A DNA stretch of 36,590 bases from Mycobacterium sp. MYCO198283 (GCF_021213805.1 NZ_JAJQJI010000013.1:1-36590), one strand, 5' to 3'. Shown: positions 7,968-16,967, numbered from the stretch's first letter. Notes: generated from the letters alone by a model not told the origin. Program-made: numbers and translations.

Positions 7968-9436
7968 CGCGTCTCAGCGACCCGCACCGGCCAGCCGATG
8001 CGCGTCGACGACGGGAGCGACCGGCTCGGGCACGGCGGGGCGTGGATCAGCAGCGTGACGAGCGCGGCGACCGCGCCGGCGCCCGCGGCGATCAGCAGGG
8101 TGGCGCGAAAGCCCGCTTCGGTGGGGATCGCGTGCCCGTGGAACGACGTCGTCATGCCGGCGAGCACCGCGCCGATGACCGCGCTCGACGTCGAGGTGCC
8201 CAGTGACCGCGCCAGCGCGTTGATGCCGTTGGCCGCCGCCGTCTCGTTGGCCGGCACGGCGGCGTTGATGAGCGCCGGCAGCGACGCGAAGGCGAACCCG
8301 ACGCCCAGGCTGACGACGATCGAGAACGCCATCAGCTGAGCCGGACCGCCCATCAGCCACACGCCGGCGAGGTAGCCGGCGGCGATGACGACGCTGCCGA
8401 CGAAGAGCGTGAATTTCGGGCCCCGCGTCCGGGCGACCCGCGCGGCGATCGGGGCCGCGACCATCATCGCCAGCCCACCCGGCGCCATCCAGAGCCCGGC
8501 GTGGAACATCGTCTGCCCCAGGCCGTATCCGGTTTGCGCGGGCAGTTCGAGCAGCTGTGGCCCGACCAGCGACATGGCGAACAACCCGAAGCCGATCGCC
8601 ACCGACGCGACGTTGGTCAGGAGGACAGGGCGCCGCGCGGTGGTCCGCAGGTCGACGATCGGCGACGGCGTGCGCAGCTGCCACCAGCCGAACACCGCGA
8701 AGACCACCGCGGAGGTCACGAACATGCCGACCGTCAGGCTGCTGGCCCAGCCCCACGCCTGGCCCTTCGAGATGGCCAGCAGCAGCGCGACGAGCGCGGC
8801 CGCCAGCCCGAGCGCACCGGGTAGGTCCACCCGCTCCCGCGCACTCGTGGCGACACTCGGCACCAGCACCGCGAACAGCACCGCCGATGCCGTGCCCAGC
8901 CCGGTGGCCACCCAGAACAGCGCATGCCAGTCGAACGCCTCGGCGATCACCGCCGACAGCGGCAGGCCCAGCGCGCCGCCCACGCCCAGCGACGCGCTCA
9001 TCAACCCCATCGCCGAGCCAACCCGGTCGGCCGGCACCGCGGCCCGCAGCACGCTGATGCCCAGCGGGATGATCGGCATACCGAAGCCCTGCAGCCCGCG
9101 CCCGACGATCAGCGGGACGAGCGAGCTGGTGAGCGCCGCGACCAGCGAGCCGGCGGTGAGCAGCAGCGCACACGCGATGAGGATGCGCTTGGGGCCGTAC
9201 ATGTCACCCAGCCGGCCGAGCACCGGGGTCGCGACGGCACCGCTCAGCAGCGTCGCGGTGATCGCCCAGGAGGCGTTGGCCGGGCTGGTGTCGAGCAGCT
9301 TCGGGAGGTCGGGGATCAGCGGGATGACGAGCGTCTGCATCAGCGAGACGCTGATACCGGCGGCCGCGAGCACCGCGATCAGCACCCCGGGGTGTGCCGG
9401 GCGCGCGGCGGTGCCGGCGGCGGAGTGACGACCCAT
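7817..9436 (-). CDS. MFS transporter, probable 3' frameshift
   Basis: A major facilitator superfamily drug/H+ antiporter-like protein with many transmembrane helices and the loop motif GRLGDMYGPKRILIA. ATG 9436 is chosen because TACGGT lies 7 nt upstream and the longer frame reaches toward rdgB as low-complexity Arg/Ala sequence. After the last helix (TLLIHA) the frame continues as PPCPSRSLPSSTRIG and runs 151 nt antisense into the DUF3817 gene, stopping at 7817 (539 residues). Restoring one C in the CCCC run (GGGG 8037-8040 on the plus strand) would give APAVPEPVAPVVDAHRL and a stop at 7974, only 6 nt from the convergent neighbour. I infer a one-base deletion or sequencing error; the functional gene is probably 7974-9436. 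Substrate unknown. I do not recall it at this position in M. tuberculosis, so it may be an insertion. Confidence 0.8.
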   Translation of the reverse strand: MGRHSAAGTAARPAHPGVLIAVLAAAGISVSLMQTLVIPLIPDLPKLLDTSPANASWAITATLLSGAVATPVLGRLGDMYGPKRILIACALLLTAGSLVAALTSSLVPLIVGRGLQGFGMPIIPLGISVLRAAVPADRVGSAMGLMSASLGVGGALGLPLSAVIAEAFDWHALFWVATGLGTASAVLFAVLVPSVATSARERVDLPGALGLAAALVALLLAISKGQAWGWASSLTVGMFVTSAVVFAVFGWWQLRTPSPIVDLRTTARRPVLLTNVASVAIGFGLFAMSLVGPQLLELPAQTGYGLGQTMFHAGLWMAPGGLAMMVAAPIAARVARTRGPKFTLFVGSVVIAAGYLAGVWLMGGPAQLMAFSIVVSLGVGFAFASLPALINAAVPANETAAANGINALARSLGTSTSSAVIGAVLAGMTTSFHGHAIPTEAGFRATLLIAAGAGAVAALVTLLIHAPPCPSRSLPSSTRIGWPVRVAETRQIPKRAFTSRVRKCSTMTPASGMVPEISVPSVLPMGQRALTARLAVASR

Positions 9437-9492
9437 GGCGGGCACCGTACCCGTTAGACCGGCTAGGTATTCGCGCCGGGCCGACCGCCGCG

Positions 9493-10091
9493 TCAGCCCA
9501 GCAGCTCGCGCAGTGCGGGCAGCAACTGCGCCAACGCCCGCCCCCGGTGCGATACGGCGTCTTTCTCCGCGGGCGCGAGTTCTGCCGCGCTGCGCTGCGA
9601 GCCGTCGGGGAGAAACAGCGGGTCGTATCCGAAGCCGCCGGCGCCGCGCGGCTCGCGGGCGATGCGGCCCGGCCACTCGCCGCGCACCACGGTCTCCCCG
9701 CGATCGGACACCAGCGCGCTGGCGGAGACGAACGCCGCGCCGCGCCGGGCGTCGGGCACGTCGCGCAGCTGGGCGAGCAGCAGCGCGTTGTTCGCCCGAT
9801 CGTCACCGTGCCGGCCGCACCACCGCGCCGACAGCACCCCCGGCATCCCGTTCAGCGCGTCGACCGCGAGCCCCGAATCGTCGGCGACCGCCGCAATTCC
9901 GGTGGCGCGGAACGCGTCTCGTGCCTTGGCGAGCGCATTCTCCTCGAAGGTCGCGCCGGTCTCGGGCGCCTCGTCGAACGGCGGGACGTCGTCGAGGCTG
10001 AGCAGGGTCAGGCCGTCGAGACCGGCGGCGTCGAGCACCCGCCGCATCTCCGCGAGCTTCTTGCGGTTGCGGCTGGCGACGAGCAGCTGCG

Positions 10092-10095
<4 letters not shown>
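9493..10095 (-). CDS. rdgB: XTP/dITP diphosphatase (Ham1/RdgB)
   Basis: This enzyme hydrolyses non-canonical purine triphosphates (dITP, XTP) to the monophosphate, keeping them out of DNA and RNA. With TTG 10095 the protein has 200 residues, starting LTQLLVASRNRKKLAEM, with the family's N-terminal S/T-x-N-x-x-K motif (SRNRKK), TFEENALAKA, ADDSGL, and GFGYDPLFLPDG. The TTG overlaps the rph stop (TTGA), implying coupled translation. The frame is open further upstream but that part is the rph gene in another frame. rph-rdgB adjacency is widespread in bacteria. Corresponds to Rv1341. Confidence 0.93.
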
Positions 10096-10871
<776 letters not shown>

Positions 10872-10881
10872 GGCGCCAACC

Positions 10882-11649
10882 CTAGTGGGTGACGTTTACG
10901 GCCTCCCCGCACACCACAGCGCGGACGGGGCCGTCGAATTCGGCCTTGGCCTCGGTGATGACGTCCTCCCGGGACGTCCACGGCGGGATGTGGGTGAGCA
11001 GCAGCTCCCCCACCCCGGCCTCGGCGGCGATGCGGCCGGCCTCGGTGCCCGACAGGTGCAGCCCGGGCGGTCGGTCGTCCGGCGCATGGGTCCAGGACGC
11101 CTCGCACAGGAAGACGTCGGCGCCGCGCGCCAGCTCGACGAGCGCGGTGCACACGCCGGTGTCACCGCTGTAGACGAACGTGGCGCCCGACGGATCGGTG
11201 AACCGCATGCCGTAGGACTCGGTCGGGTGGCTGACCAGCCGCGGCGTCACGGTCAAGGATCCGATCTGCACCGGCTGACCGTCGGCCCAGTGCCGGACGT
11301 CGAAGATGTCGGAGAAGTCGTCCACCTCGCCGCCGTAGGGCGAGGACGCCGCCGCCAGCCGCGCCCAGGTGTCGCTGGGCCCGTACATCATCGCCTTGCC
11401 CTTGGGCGGGTTCGGGTGGAACCGCCGCCACACGAACAGGCCCGGCAGGTCGAGGCAGTGGTCGGCGTGCAGGTGGCTCAGCAGGATGTGCACCGTGCTG
11501 GGGTCGGCGTGCCGCTGCAGCGCACCCAGCACCCCGCCGCCGAAATCGAGCACCAGCGGCGGTGCGTCCGGCGCCGTGAGCAGGTAACCCGACGCGGGCG
11601 AATCAGGTCCGGTGACGCTGCCGGAGCAGCCGAGCACGGTGATTCGCAC
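10882..11649 (-). CDS. Metallo-beta-lactamase-fold phosphodiesterase (Rv1339-like)
   Basis: A 255-residue metallo-hydrolase with the metal-binding motif HLHADH (59-64), VSHPTESYGMRF, the YSGDTG aspartate and a terminal LTHIPPW histidine. M. tuberculosis Rv1339 of this family is reported as an atypical class II cyclic-AMP phosphodiesterase that also affects antibiotic tolerance; the fold is related to RNase Z. I chose GTG 11649 (VRITVLGCSGS) because conserved sequence begins there; an upstream ATG at 11691 adds 14 non-conserved residues. Between murI and rph, probably cotranscribed with them. A membrane adenylate cyclase is encoded at 32,804 in the same window. Confidence 0.88.
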   Translation of the reverse strand: MRITVLGCSGSVTGPDSPASGYLLTAPDAPPLVLDFGGGVLGALQRHADPSTVHILLSHLHADHCLDLPGLFVWRRFHPNPPKGKAMMYGPSDTWARLAAASSPYGGEVDDFSDIFDVRHWADGQPVQIGSLTVTPRLVSHPTESYGMRFTDPSGATFVYSGDTGVCTALVELARGADVFLCEASWTHAPDDRPPGLHLSGTEAGRIAAEAGVGELLLTHIPPWTSREDVITEAKAEFDGPVRAVVCGEAVNVTH

Positions 11650-11725
11650 GCCACTAGCTTGCCACGTCCGTCGGGGGGAAGGGCAAAACATCGCCCAAAG
11701 CCGGGCGCCGGGAGCGGGCGGGTGC

Positions 11726-12544
11726 TCAGTGTGTGCCGGCGGGGCGACGCACGGGCCGCACCCCCGTGAGCGAAGGCCCCAGAAACCGCGCCGCGAGGGC
11801 GGTGAATGCGTCGGGATCGCCGGTCGCCTCGAAGCGCCGCTCCGGCGGTGTGTCGGAGTGCGGCCGCAGCAGATCCTGCTCGGTGAGCACCCGCAGCAGG
11901 TCCTTCGCCGTCTCCTCGGCGCTCGACACCAGCGTCACGCCGTCGCCCATCGCGAGCTGGATGATGCCGGACAGCAGCGGGTAGTGCGTGCAGCCGAGCA
12001 CCAGGGTGTCGACGCCGGCGCGCTGCAGCGGTTCCAGATAGCCCTCGGCGAGGTTCAGCACCTGCCGGCCGCTGGTGACGCCGCGCTCCACGAAGTCGAC
12101 GAACCGCGGGCAGGCGACCGCGGTGATCACCGCGTCGGGGTTCGCGGCGAAGGCGTCCTGGTAGGCGTGCGACATGACGGTGGCGCGGGTGCCGATGACG
12201 CCGATGCGGCCGTTGCGGGTGGTCGCCACCGCCCGGCGCACGGCGGGCACGATCACCTCCACCACCGGCACGTCGTATCGTTCGCGGGCGTCGCGCAGAC
12301 ACGCCGACGACGCCGAGTTGCAGGCGATGACCAGCGCCTTGACGCCGCGGTCCACCAGGTCGTCGGCGATTGCCAGCGCGTGCGCCCGGATCTGCGGGAT
12401 CGACAGCGGGCCGTAGGGGCCGTTGCCGGTGTCGCCGACGTAGATGATGTCCTCGTCGGGCAGCTGGTCGATGATCGAGCGGGCGACCGTCAGGCCGCCG
12501 ACGCCGGAGTCGAACACCCCGATCGGAGCGAGCTGCCGGTTCAT
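11726..12544 (-). CDS. murI: Glutamate racemase
   Basis: Interconverts L- and D-glutamate, supplying D-Glu for peptidoglycan. The protein has 272 residues with both catalytic cysteines, C75 in ACNSAS and C185 in GCTHYPLL, and the N-terminal IGVFDSGVGGLTV segment. ATG 12544 overlaps the rhomboid stop as ATGA. The frame continues upstream into low-complexity sequence that is the rhomboid gene in another frame. Corresponds to Rv1338. Confidence 0.96.
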   Translation of the reverse strand: MNRQLAPIGVFDSGVGGLTVARSIIDQLPDEDIIYVGDTGNGPYGPLSIPQIRAHALAIADDLVDRGVKALVIACNSASSACLRDARERYDVPVVEVIVPAVRRAVATTRNGRIGVIGTRATVMSHAYQDAFAANPDAVITAVACPRFVDFVERGVTSGRQVLNLAEGYLEPLQRAGVDTLVLGCTHYPLLSGIIQLAMGDGVTLVSSAEETAKDLLRVLTEQDLLRPHSDTPPERRFEATGDPDAFTALAARFLGPSLTGVRPVRRPAGTH

Positions 12545-13209
12545 CGGTACGGCACCGGAGTCGCGCGGCGCTGCGCGCGTTCGCGGCGCTCGGGCGCGCT
12601 CAACAGGTAGGCGGCGACGACGCCGGCGACCGCCCCGCAGGCATGCCCCTGCCAAGACACGCCCGGCGTGCCGGGCAGCACGCCGAACAGGATGCTGCCG
12701 TAGATGAGCGCCACGAGGATGCCGGTGACGATCTCCCACACCCTGCGGGTGAAGAACCCGAACACGATGAGGAAGGCGAGCCAGCCGAAGATCAGCCCCG
12801 ACGCGCCGATGTGGTTGGTCTCGCACCGCACCCCGACATACGGGCAGGTGGCGCCGACATTGCCGATCAGCCAGGTGCCCAGGCCGCCGAGGATCCAGAT
12901 GATGGCCGTCGCGGAGACGAAGCGCGCCATGCCGGCCAGCGTCATCAGGAAACCGAGCACCAGCGCGGGGCCGGTGTTGGCCGCCAGGTGCGCCCAGTCC
13001 GCGTGCAGCAGCGGCGCCCACAGGATGCCGGTGAGGCCGTCCTCCTCCAGCGGCCGGATGCCGTTGTCGTCGAGGCTGTGGTCGGAGAGCGTGTCGACGA
13101 GCTCGACCCCGTAGAGCAGTGCCACGAAGCCGAGGACGGTGGCGCCGCCGACCAGCCACGCCGGGCGGCGCCGGGACTGCGGTGCGCCCCCGGCCGGCGT
13201 CATGCCCAT
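12541..13209 (-). CDS. Rhomboid family intramembrane serine protease
   Basis: A polytopic membrane protease of 222 residues (220 if the second ATG is used). The catalytic dyad is visible: S137 in GASGLIFGW and H189 in GHACGAVAG; HLAAN (74-78) is the conserved HxxxN loop of rhomboids. About six helices follow an N-terminal extension. Two starts are possible: ATG 13209 (MGMTPAGG) or ATG 13203, which overlaps the cysM stop as ATGA. Coupled to murI at its 3' end. Substrate unknown; the gene corresponds to Rv1337. Confidence 0.9.
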   Translation of the reverse strand: MGMTPAGGAPQSRRRPAWLVGGATVLGFVALLYGVELVDTLSDHSLDDNGIRPLEEDGLTGILWAPLLHADWAHLAANTGPALVLGFLMTLAGMARFVSATAIIWILGGLGTWLIGNVGATCPYVGVRCETNHIGASGLIFGWLAFLIVFGFFTRRVWEIVTGILVALIYGSILFGVLPGTPGVSWQGHACGAVAGVVAAYLLSAPERRERAQRRATPVPYR

Positions 13210-14192
13210 AGCTGCCCCTCCAGCGCGTCCTCGGCGTCGTCGAGGTTACCGGCGTAGGCGCCGGTGGACAGGTACTTCCAGCCGGCGTCGCACACCACGA
13301 ACGCGATGTCGGCGCGCTCACCGGCCCGCAGCGCCTTGGTGCCCATGCCCAGCGCTGCGTGCAGGATCGCCCCGGTGGAGATGCCGGCGAAAATACCCTC
13401 GCGCTGCACCAGCTCGCGGGTGCGGCGGATGGCGTCGAACGATCCGACCGAGTAGCGGGTGGTCAACACCTCCGGGTCGTAGAGCTCCGGGATGAAGCCC
13501 TCGTCGATGTTGCGCAGCGCGTAGACGCCTTCGCCGTAGCGCGGTTCGGCAGCGACGATCTGCACGCCCGGCACGTGCTCGCGCAAAAAGCGGCCGGTAC
13601 CCATCAGCGTGCCCGTGGTGCCGAGCCCGGCGACGAAATGGGTGATCTCCGGCAGGTCGGCGAGCAACTCCGGGCCGGTGCCGTCGTAGTGCGCGGCGGC
13701 GTTGGCGGGGTTGCCGTACTGGTAGAGCATCACCCAGTCGGGGTTGGCCGCCGCGAGCTCCTTTGCCCGGGCCACGGCGGTGTTGGAGCCGCCCTCGGCC
13801 GGGGAGAAGACGATCTTGGCGCCGTAGAGCTCCAGCAGCTGCCGCCGCTCGATCGAGGTGTTTTTCGGCATCACGCAGATCAGCCGGTAGCCCTTGAGCA
13901 GCGACGCCATCGCCAGCGAGATGCCGGTGTTGCCGCTGGTGGGTTCCAGGATGGTGGCGCCCGGCGTGAGCAGTCCGTCGCGCTCGGCCTGCTCGATCAT
14001 CCGCAGCGCGGGCCGGTCCTTGATGCTGCCGGTCGGGTTGCGGTCCTCCAGCTTGGCCCACAGCCGCACGTGGGGCGCAATCCCGTCGTCCGAGCCGTCG
14101 TCCGAGCCGTCGTCCCAGCGCGGCGAGAGGTGCGGCAACCCGACCAGCGGCGTGTCGCCCAGGGCGTCGAGCAGCGAGGTGTGCCGCGCCAA
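13200..14192 (-). CDS. cysM: O-phosphoserine sulfhydrylase CysM (CysO-thiocarboxylate dependent)
   Basis: A PLP enzyme that makes cysteine from O-phosphoserine using the thiocarboxylate of CysO as sulfur donor, independent of the O-acetylserine route. It has 330 residues with PLP lysine K58 in TGSIKDR, EPTSGNTGISLA, the phosphate-binding GLGTTGTLMGTG loop and the C-terminal ALEGQLWA that closes on the active site in mycobacterial CysM. As remembered, the M. tuberculosis lysine is K51, so this protein carries about 7 extra residues before it; these coincide with a repeat DDGSDDGSDDG. TTG 14192 starts one base after the cysO stop. Same run as mec and cysO. Confidence 0.95.
   Translation of the reverse strand: MARHTSLLDALGDTPLVGLPHLSPRWDDGSDDGSDDGIAPHVRLWAKLEDRNPTGSIKDRPALRMIEQAERDGLLTPGATILEPTSGNTGISLAMASLLKGYRLICVMPKNTSIERRQLLELYGAKIVFSPAEGGSNTAVARAKELAAANPDWVMLYQYGNPANAAAHYDGTGPELLADLPEITHFVAGLGTTGTLMGTGRFLREHVPGVQIVAAEPRYGEGVYALRNIDEGFIPELYDPEVLTTRYSVGSFDAIRRTRELVQREGIFAGISTGAILHAALGMGTKALRAGERADIAFVVCDAGWKYLSTGAYAGNLDDAEDALEGQLWA
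14083..14115. repeat. 12-bp tandem repeat inside cysM (2.75 copies)
   Basis: CCGTCGTCCGAG occurs at 14083-14094 and 14095-14106, followed by a partial third copy to 14115. On the coding strand each unit adds Asp-Asp-Gly-Ser in frame, so copy-number change would alter a surface loop without breaking the gene. Confidence 0.9.
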
Positions 14193-14193
14193 A

Positions 14194-14466
14194 TCAGCCC
14201 CCGGCCACGGCGGGCAGGATCGTCACCGAGTCGCCGTCGGCGATCTCGGTGTCCAGCCCGCCCGAGAACCGCACGTCCTCGTCGTTGACGTAGATGTTGA
14301 CGAAGCGGTGCAATTTGCCGGAGTCCACCAGCCGCCCGGAGATGCCGGCGTAGCGGTGCTCCAGGTCGTCGATGACGGCGCGCAGCGTGGCGCCGTCGGC
14401 GCTGACGCGCTTCTCGCCGCCGGTGTGGCTGCGCAAGATCGTCGGGATGGAGACGGTGACTGCCAT
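14194..14466 (-). CDS. cysO: Sulfur carrier protein CysO (ubiquitin-like)
   Basis: A 90-residue ThiS/MoaD-type beta-grasp protein ending in the required C-terminal Gly-Gly (ILPAVAGG). The terminal glycine is converted to a thiocarboxylate that CysM adds to an O-phosphoserine-derived intermediate; Mec then releases cysteine. FVNIYVNDEDVRF is the conserved core strand. ATG 14466 has GGAAGGGG shortly upstream, 12 nt after the mec stop. Corresponds to Rv1335. Confidence 0.95.
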   Translation of the reverse strand: MAVTVSIPTILRSHTGGEKRVSADGATLRAVIDDLEHRYAGISGRLVDSGKLHRFVNIYVNDEDVRFSGGLDTEIADGDSVTILPAVAGG

Positions 14467-14478
14467 GGGGCCCTTCCT

Positions 14479-14901
14479 CTACGGGGTTTCGTAGCTGTCG
14501 ACGACGCGCACCGGTTCCTCGGTGACCTCGCCGTCGACGATGCGGTAACTGCGCAGCTCGTGGCACTCGGGGTCGCGCGTGGACACCAGCACATAGTGCG
14601 CGTCGGGTTCGGCGGCGAGCGCGATGTCGGTGCGGCTCGGGTAGGCCTCGGTGGCGGTGTGGCTGTGGTAGATCACCACCGGCACCTCGTCGGCATCGTC
14701 CATCTCGCGCCACACCCGCAGTTGCTCGCCGGAGTCGAAGCGGTAGAACGTCGGGGACCGCTCGGCGTTGACCATCGCGACGTGCCGCTCCGGCCGGTCG
14801 GAGCCCTCGGGTCCGGGGAGGACGCCGCACGCTTCGTCGGGGTGGTCGGCGCGGGCGTGCGCGACCATCGCGTCGACCAGGTCGGCCCTGATGGTCAGCA
14901 A
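14479..14901 (-). CDS. mec: JAMM-domain CysO-cysteine peptidase Mec
   Basis: A zinc metallopeptidase that hydrolyses the CysO-cysteine adduct to release cysteine and regenerate CysO. In 140 residues the JAMM/MPN+ residues are all visible: E23 in DEACG, H79 and H81 in YHSHTATE, S89 and D92 in PSRTD. TTG 14901 is used, with GAGAGGG about 8 nt upstream; the region includes the TGA of the preceding P1 peptidase gene. First of the mec-cysO-cysM trio. Corresponds to Rv1334. Confidence 0.94.
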   Translation of the reverse strand: MLTIRADLVDAMVAHARADHPDEACGVLPGPEGSDRPERHVAMVNAERSPTFYRFDSGEQLRVWREMDDADEVPVVIYHSHTATEAYPSRTDIALAAEPDAHYVLVSTRDPECHELRSYRIVDGEVTEEPVRVVDSYETP

Positions 14902-14905
14902 GCGC

Positions 14906-15979
14906 TCACCCTCTCCACGAACCCATCTCTGGCATCACACCCGGCAACAGGCTGCGGTAGGTCGGTATTCCGGCGACCGGCTCGGCCGCCAGCAGCGCCA
15001 CCAGGACCGCCCGCGCCAGGCAGTCCGCGGCGGCGGCTCCCACGGCCGTCGTCACCGGCACCTCCGGCGTCATCGACGCCGGTGTCGTCGGGTCTAGCGG
15101 CACCTCGACCGCGCCGGTCGCCAGCGCGAACACCGTATCGCCGTCGACCGGGGTGTGACACGGCCGGATGGTGCGGGCCAGCCCGTCGTGGGCGGCCACC
15201 GCGACCCGCCGGCAGGCCGCCGGGCTGAGTGCGGCGTCGGTCGCCACGACCGCAATGGTGGTGTTCAGCGGGCCGTGCTCGGCGTGGCGTTCGGCGTAGG
15301 CGGCGAGCTCCGCGGCCGGCGGGGGCCGCAGCCCGAACTCGGCGATCTGGTCGGCCGACCAGGGCAGGCCGGTGTCCGGGTCGACGACGTCGCCGGCGCA
15401 GTTGAGCACCACCAGCGCGCCGACCGTGACGCCTGCGGCTGATTGTCCTCCTCGCGTGCGGGCGGACAGCGCGACCGACGCCGTCCCGACCCCGCCCTTG
15501 AGCACGCCGGCGCGCGCACCCGTCCCGGCGCCCACGCAGCCCGTCGCCACCTCGGTGTCGGCGCTTGCTGCCGCGGTGTAGCCGAACTCGGCGGTGGGCC
15601 GGCACGACCAGCCGCCGACCGGCAGGTCGAACACCACCGCCGCCGGCACGATCGGCACGACACCGCCCTCCAGTGCGACGCCGCGGCCCTGCTCCTCCAG
15701 ATAGGTCATCACGCCGTCCGCGGCGGCGAGACCGAAGGCGCTGCCGCCGGTGAGCATCACGGCGTCGACGTGGCGCACCGAGTTCGCCGGGTCGAGCAGG
15801 TCGGTCTCGCGGGTGCCGGGCGCCCCGCCGCGGCCGTCGACGGCGCCGACCGTGCCGGGCGGCGTCAGGACGACGGTGGTGCCGCTGGCCCAGCCGGTGC
15901 CGAGGGCGACGTCGGGGTCGAGCCGATGGTGGTGACCGACGAGGATGCCCGCGACATCGGTGATCGAGCCGTACGCCAC
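14906..15979 (-). CDS. P1 family (DmpA-type) peptidase
   Basis: A 357-residue N-terminal-nucleophile-like hydrolase of the S58/DmpA fold. Such enzymes self-cleave before a Ser or Thr; the segment GPLNTTIAVVATDA (about 245-258) is the expected cleavage and nucleophile site. Other conserved parts are MLTGGSAFGLAAADGV and the Gly-rich GTGARAGVLKGGVGTAS. Family members act as aminopeptidases on small peptides, D-amino-acid amides or beta-peptides; the natural substrate here is unknown. GTG 15979 follows the DUF2017 stop by 4 nt, and its own stop lies 4 nt before the mec start. Corresponds to Rv1333. Confidence 0.88.
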   Translation of the reverse strand: MAYGSITDVAGILVGHHHRLDPDVALGTGWASGTTVVLTPPGTVGAVDGRGGAPGTRETDLLDPANSVRHVDAVMLTGGSAFGLAAADGVMTYLEEQGRGVALEGGVVPIVPAAVVFDLPVGGWSCRPTAEFGYTAAASADTEVATGCVGAGTGARAGVLKGGVGTASVALSARTRGGQSAAGVTVGALVVLNCAGDVVDPDTGLPWSADQIAEFGLRPPPAAELAAYAERHAEHGPLNTTIAVVATDAALSPAACRRVAVAAHDGLARTIRPCHTPVDGDTVFALATGAVEVPLDPTTPASMTPEVPVTTAVGAAAADCLARAVLVALLAAEPVAGIPTYRSLLPGVMPEMGSWRG

Positions 15980-15983
15980 GGTG

Positions 15984-16565
15984 TCAGCGCCGTCCCATCA
16001 GCGCGAGCACCAGGTACTCCTGCAGCATCGTCAACCAGTGGTAGACGTCGAGGTGCCCGGCCATCGGATGGTGTTCGGGCAGCTCCTCGGGCCCGCCCGG
16101 GCCGACCCCGAGCATGGTGCCCAGCGCCAGCCGGACGTCGTTGACCGCCGCGATCCAGGCGTTGGCGTCGTCCTCGCTGAGCTCGAGGCGGCCGCCGCCG
16201 GCAGGCACCGTGTCGAGCAGCCGCTGCGCGGCCGTCCGTTTGGCGTCGATGATCGTCGGCTCGTGCAGGCTGCGCAGCGCGCTGTTGAGGCTCTCGGCGG
16301 CCGCGGAGCCGGCGGGGTGGTTGCGCGCCGGCCGGTAGAAGTCCGGCAGCAGCCGGTTGAGGGTGGCGTCCTCGGGCGGCTGTGCGTTGCCGGTGCGGAT
16401 GCCGGTGATCTGCTCCAATTCGTCTCGCGGCGCCGTGGTCTCGCGCTGCTCCAGCATCTCCAGCAGCGACGACACCAGGTTGCGCAGCAGCGCGGCCTCG
16501 TGTTCGGCGAACGACGACCGGAAGCGGGGTCCCGCGGTGGTCTCCACCCGTTTCCACTTACGCAC
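15984..16565 (-). CDS. DUF2017 family protein (Rv1332-like)
   Basis: A soluble 193-residue protein of unknown biochemical role, common in actinobacteria directly after clpS. It begins VRKWKRVETTAGPRFRSSF and is mostly helical with acidic patches; the last part is HLDVYHWLTMLQEYLVLALM. No catalytic motif is visible. Some databases call Rv1332 a transcriptional regulator, which I cannot support from the sequence. GTG start 21 nt after the clpS stop. The constant pairing with clpS suggests a role in N-degron proteolysis, but that is inference. Confidence 0.82.
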   Translation of the reverse strand: MRKWKRVETTAGPRFRSSFAEHEAALLRNLVSSLLEMLEQRETTAPRDELEQITGIRTGNAQPPEDATLNRLLPDFYRPARNHPAGSAAAESLNSALRSLHEPTIIDAKRTAAQRLLDTVPAGGGRLELSEDDANAWIAAVNDVRLALGTMLGVGPGGPEELPEHHPMAGHLDVYHWLTMLQEYLVLALMGRR

Positions 16566-16586
16566 GGTTCGTGGGCCGCCGACTCG

Positions 16587-16889
16587 TCAGCGGTCCTGCT
16601 GCATGGTGGCCCACAGGCCCGCCGCATGCAGCTTCGCGACGTCGACTTCCATGGATTCACGGCTGCCCGCGGACACCACGGCCTTTCCCTCGTTGTGCAC
16701 CTGCAGCATCAACTTCGTGGCCTGCGGCTCGCTGTAGCCGAACAGTTTCTGGAAGACGTAGGTCACGTAATTCATGAGGTTGACCGGGTCGTCCCACACG
16801 ATGGTCACCCAGGGATGGTCCTCGGCGCCGACCGTGTCGGTGTCGCGCTGCACACCGGTGCCCGGTCGGGTCCGTGCTGGCGCAGCCAT
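16587..16889 (-). CDS. clpS: ATP-dependent Clp protease adaptor ClpS
   Basis: An adaptor that delivers N-end-rule substrates to the ClpCP protease. 100 residues with the family signature WVTIVWDDPVNLMNYVTYVF (the N-degron pocket D and N residues) and MLQVHNEGKAVV. ATG 16889 is preferred over TTG 16922, which would add 11 residues, because TATCCT lies 7 nt before the ATG with no Shine-Dalgarno, indicating a leaderless mRNA. Head of the minus-strand run toward murI and divergent from pncB across 78 bp. Confidence 0.95.
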   Translation of the reverse strand: MAAPARTRPGTGVQRDTDTVGAEDHPWVTIVWDDPVNLMNYVTYVFQKLFGYSEPQATKLMLQVHNEGKAVVSAGSRESMEVDVAKLHAAGLWATMQQDR

Positions 16890-16896
16890 GCGCCCG

Positions 16897-16902
16897 AGGA
16901 TA
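16897..16902 (-). promoter_or_regulatory. Putative -10 for leaderless clpS
   Basis: TATCCT on the minus strand, 7 nt from ATG 16889; fits TANNNT at leaderless spacing. No clear -35 was seen. Confidence 0.45.
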
Positions 16903-16955
16903 CCGAGGGTGGCTGACAACACCTATTTCGTGCGGGCATCCGGACACCTGCCCGA

Positions 16956-16961
16956 TACCGT
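16956..16961 (+). promoter_or_regulatory. Putative -10 for leaderless pncB
   Basis: GATACCGT contains TACCGT, 6 nt before GTG 16968. No Shine-Dalgarno is present in front of this start. Confidence 0.5.
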
Positions 16962-16967
16962 GGCACG

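Noticed and set aside
11650..11725. Hairpin GGGC-GATGTTTT-GCCC between murI and the phosphodiesterase gene as a terminator.
   Set aside because: The stem is only 4 bp and no U tract follows; the genes are more likely cotranscribed.
14906..15979. Reading the P1 peptidase as a broken gene because of the segment ARTRGGQSAAGV.
   Set aside because: The frame is continuous with all conserved segments before and after, so it is sequence variation.
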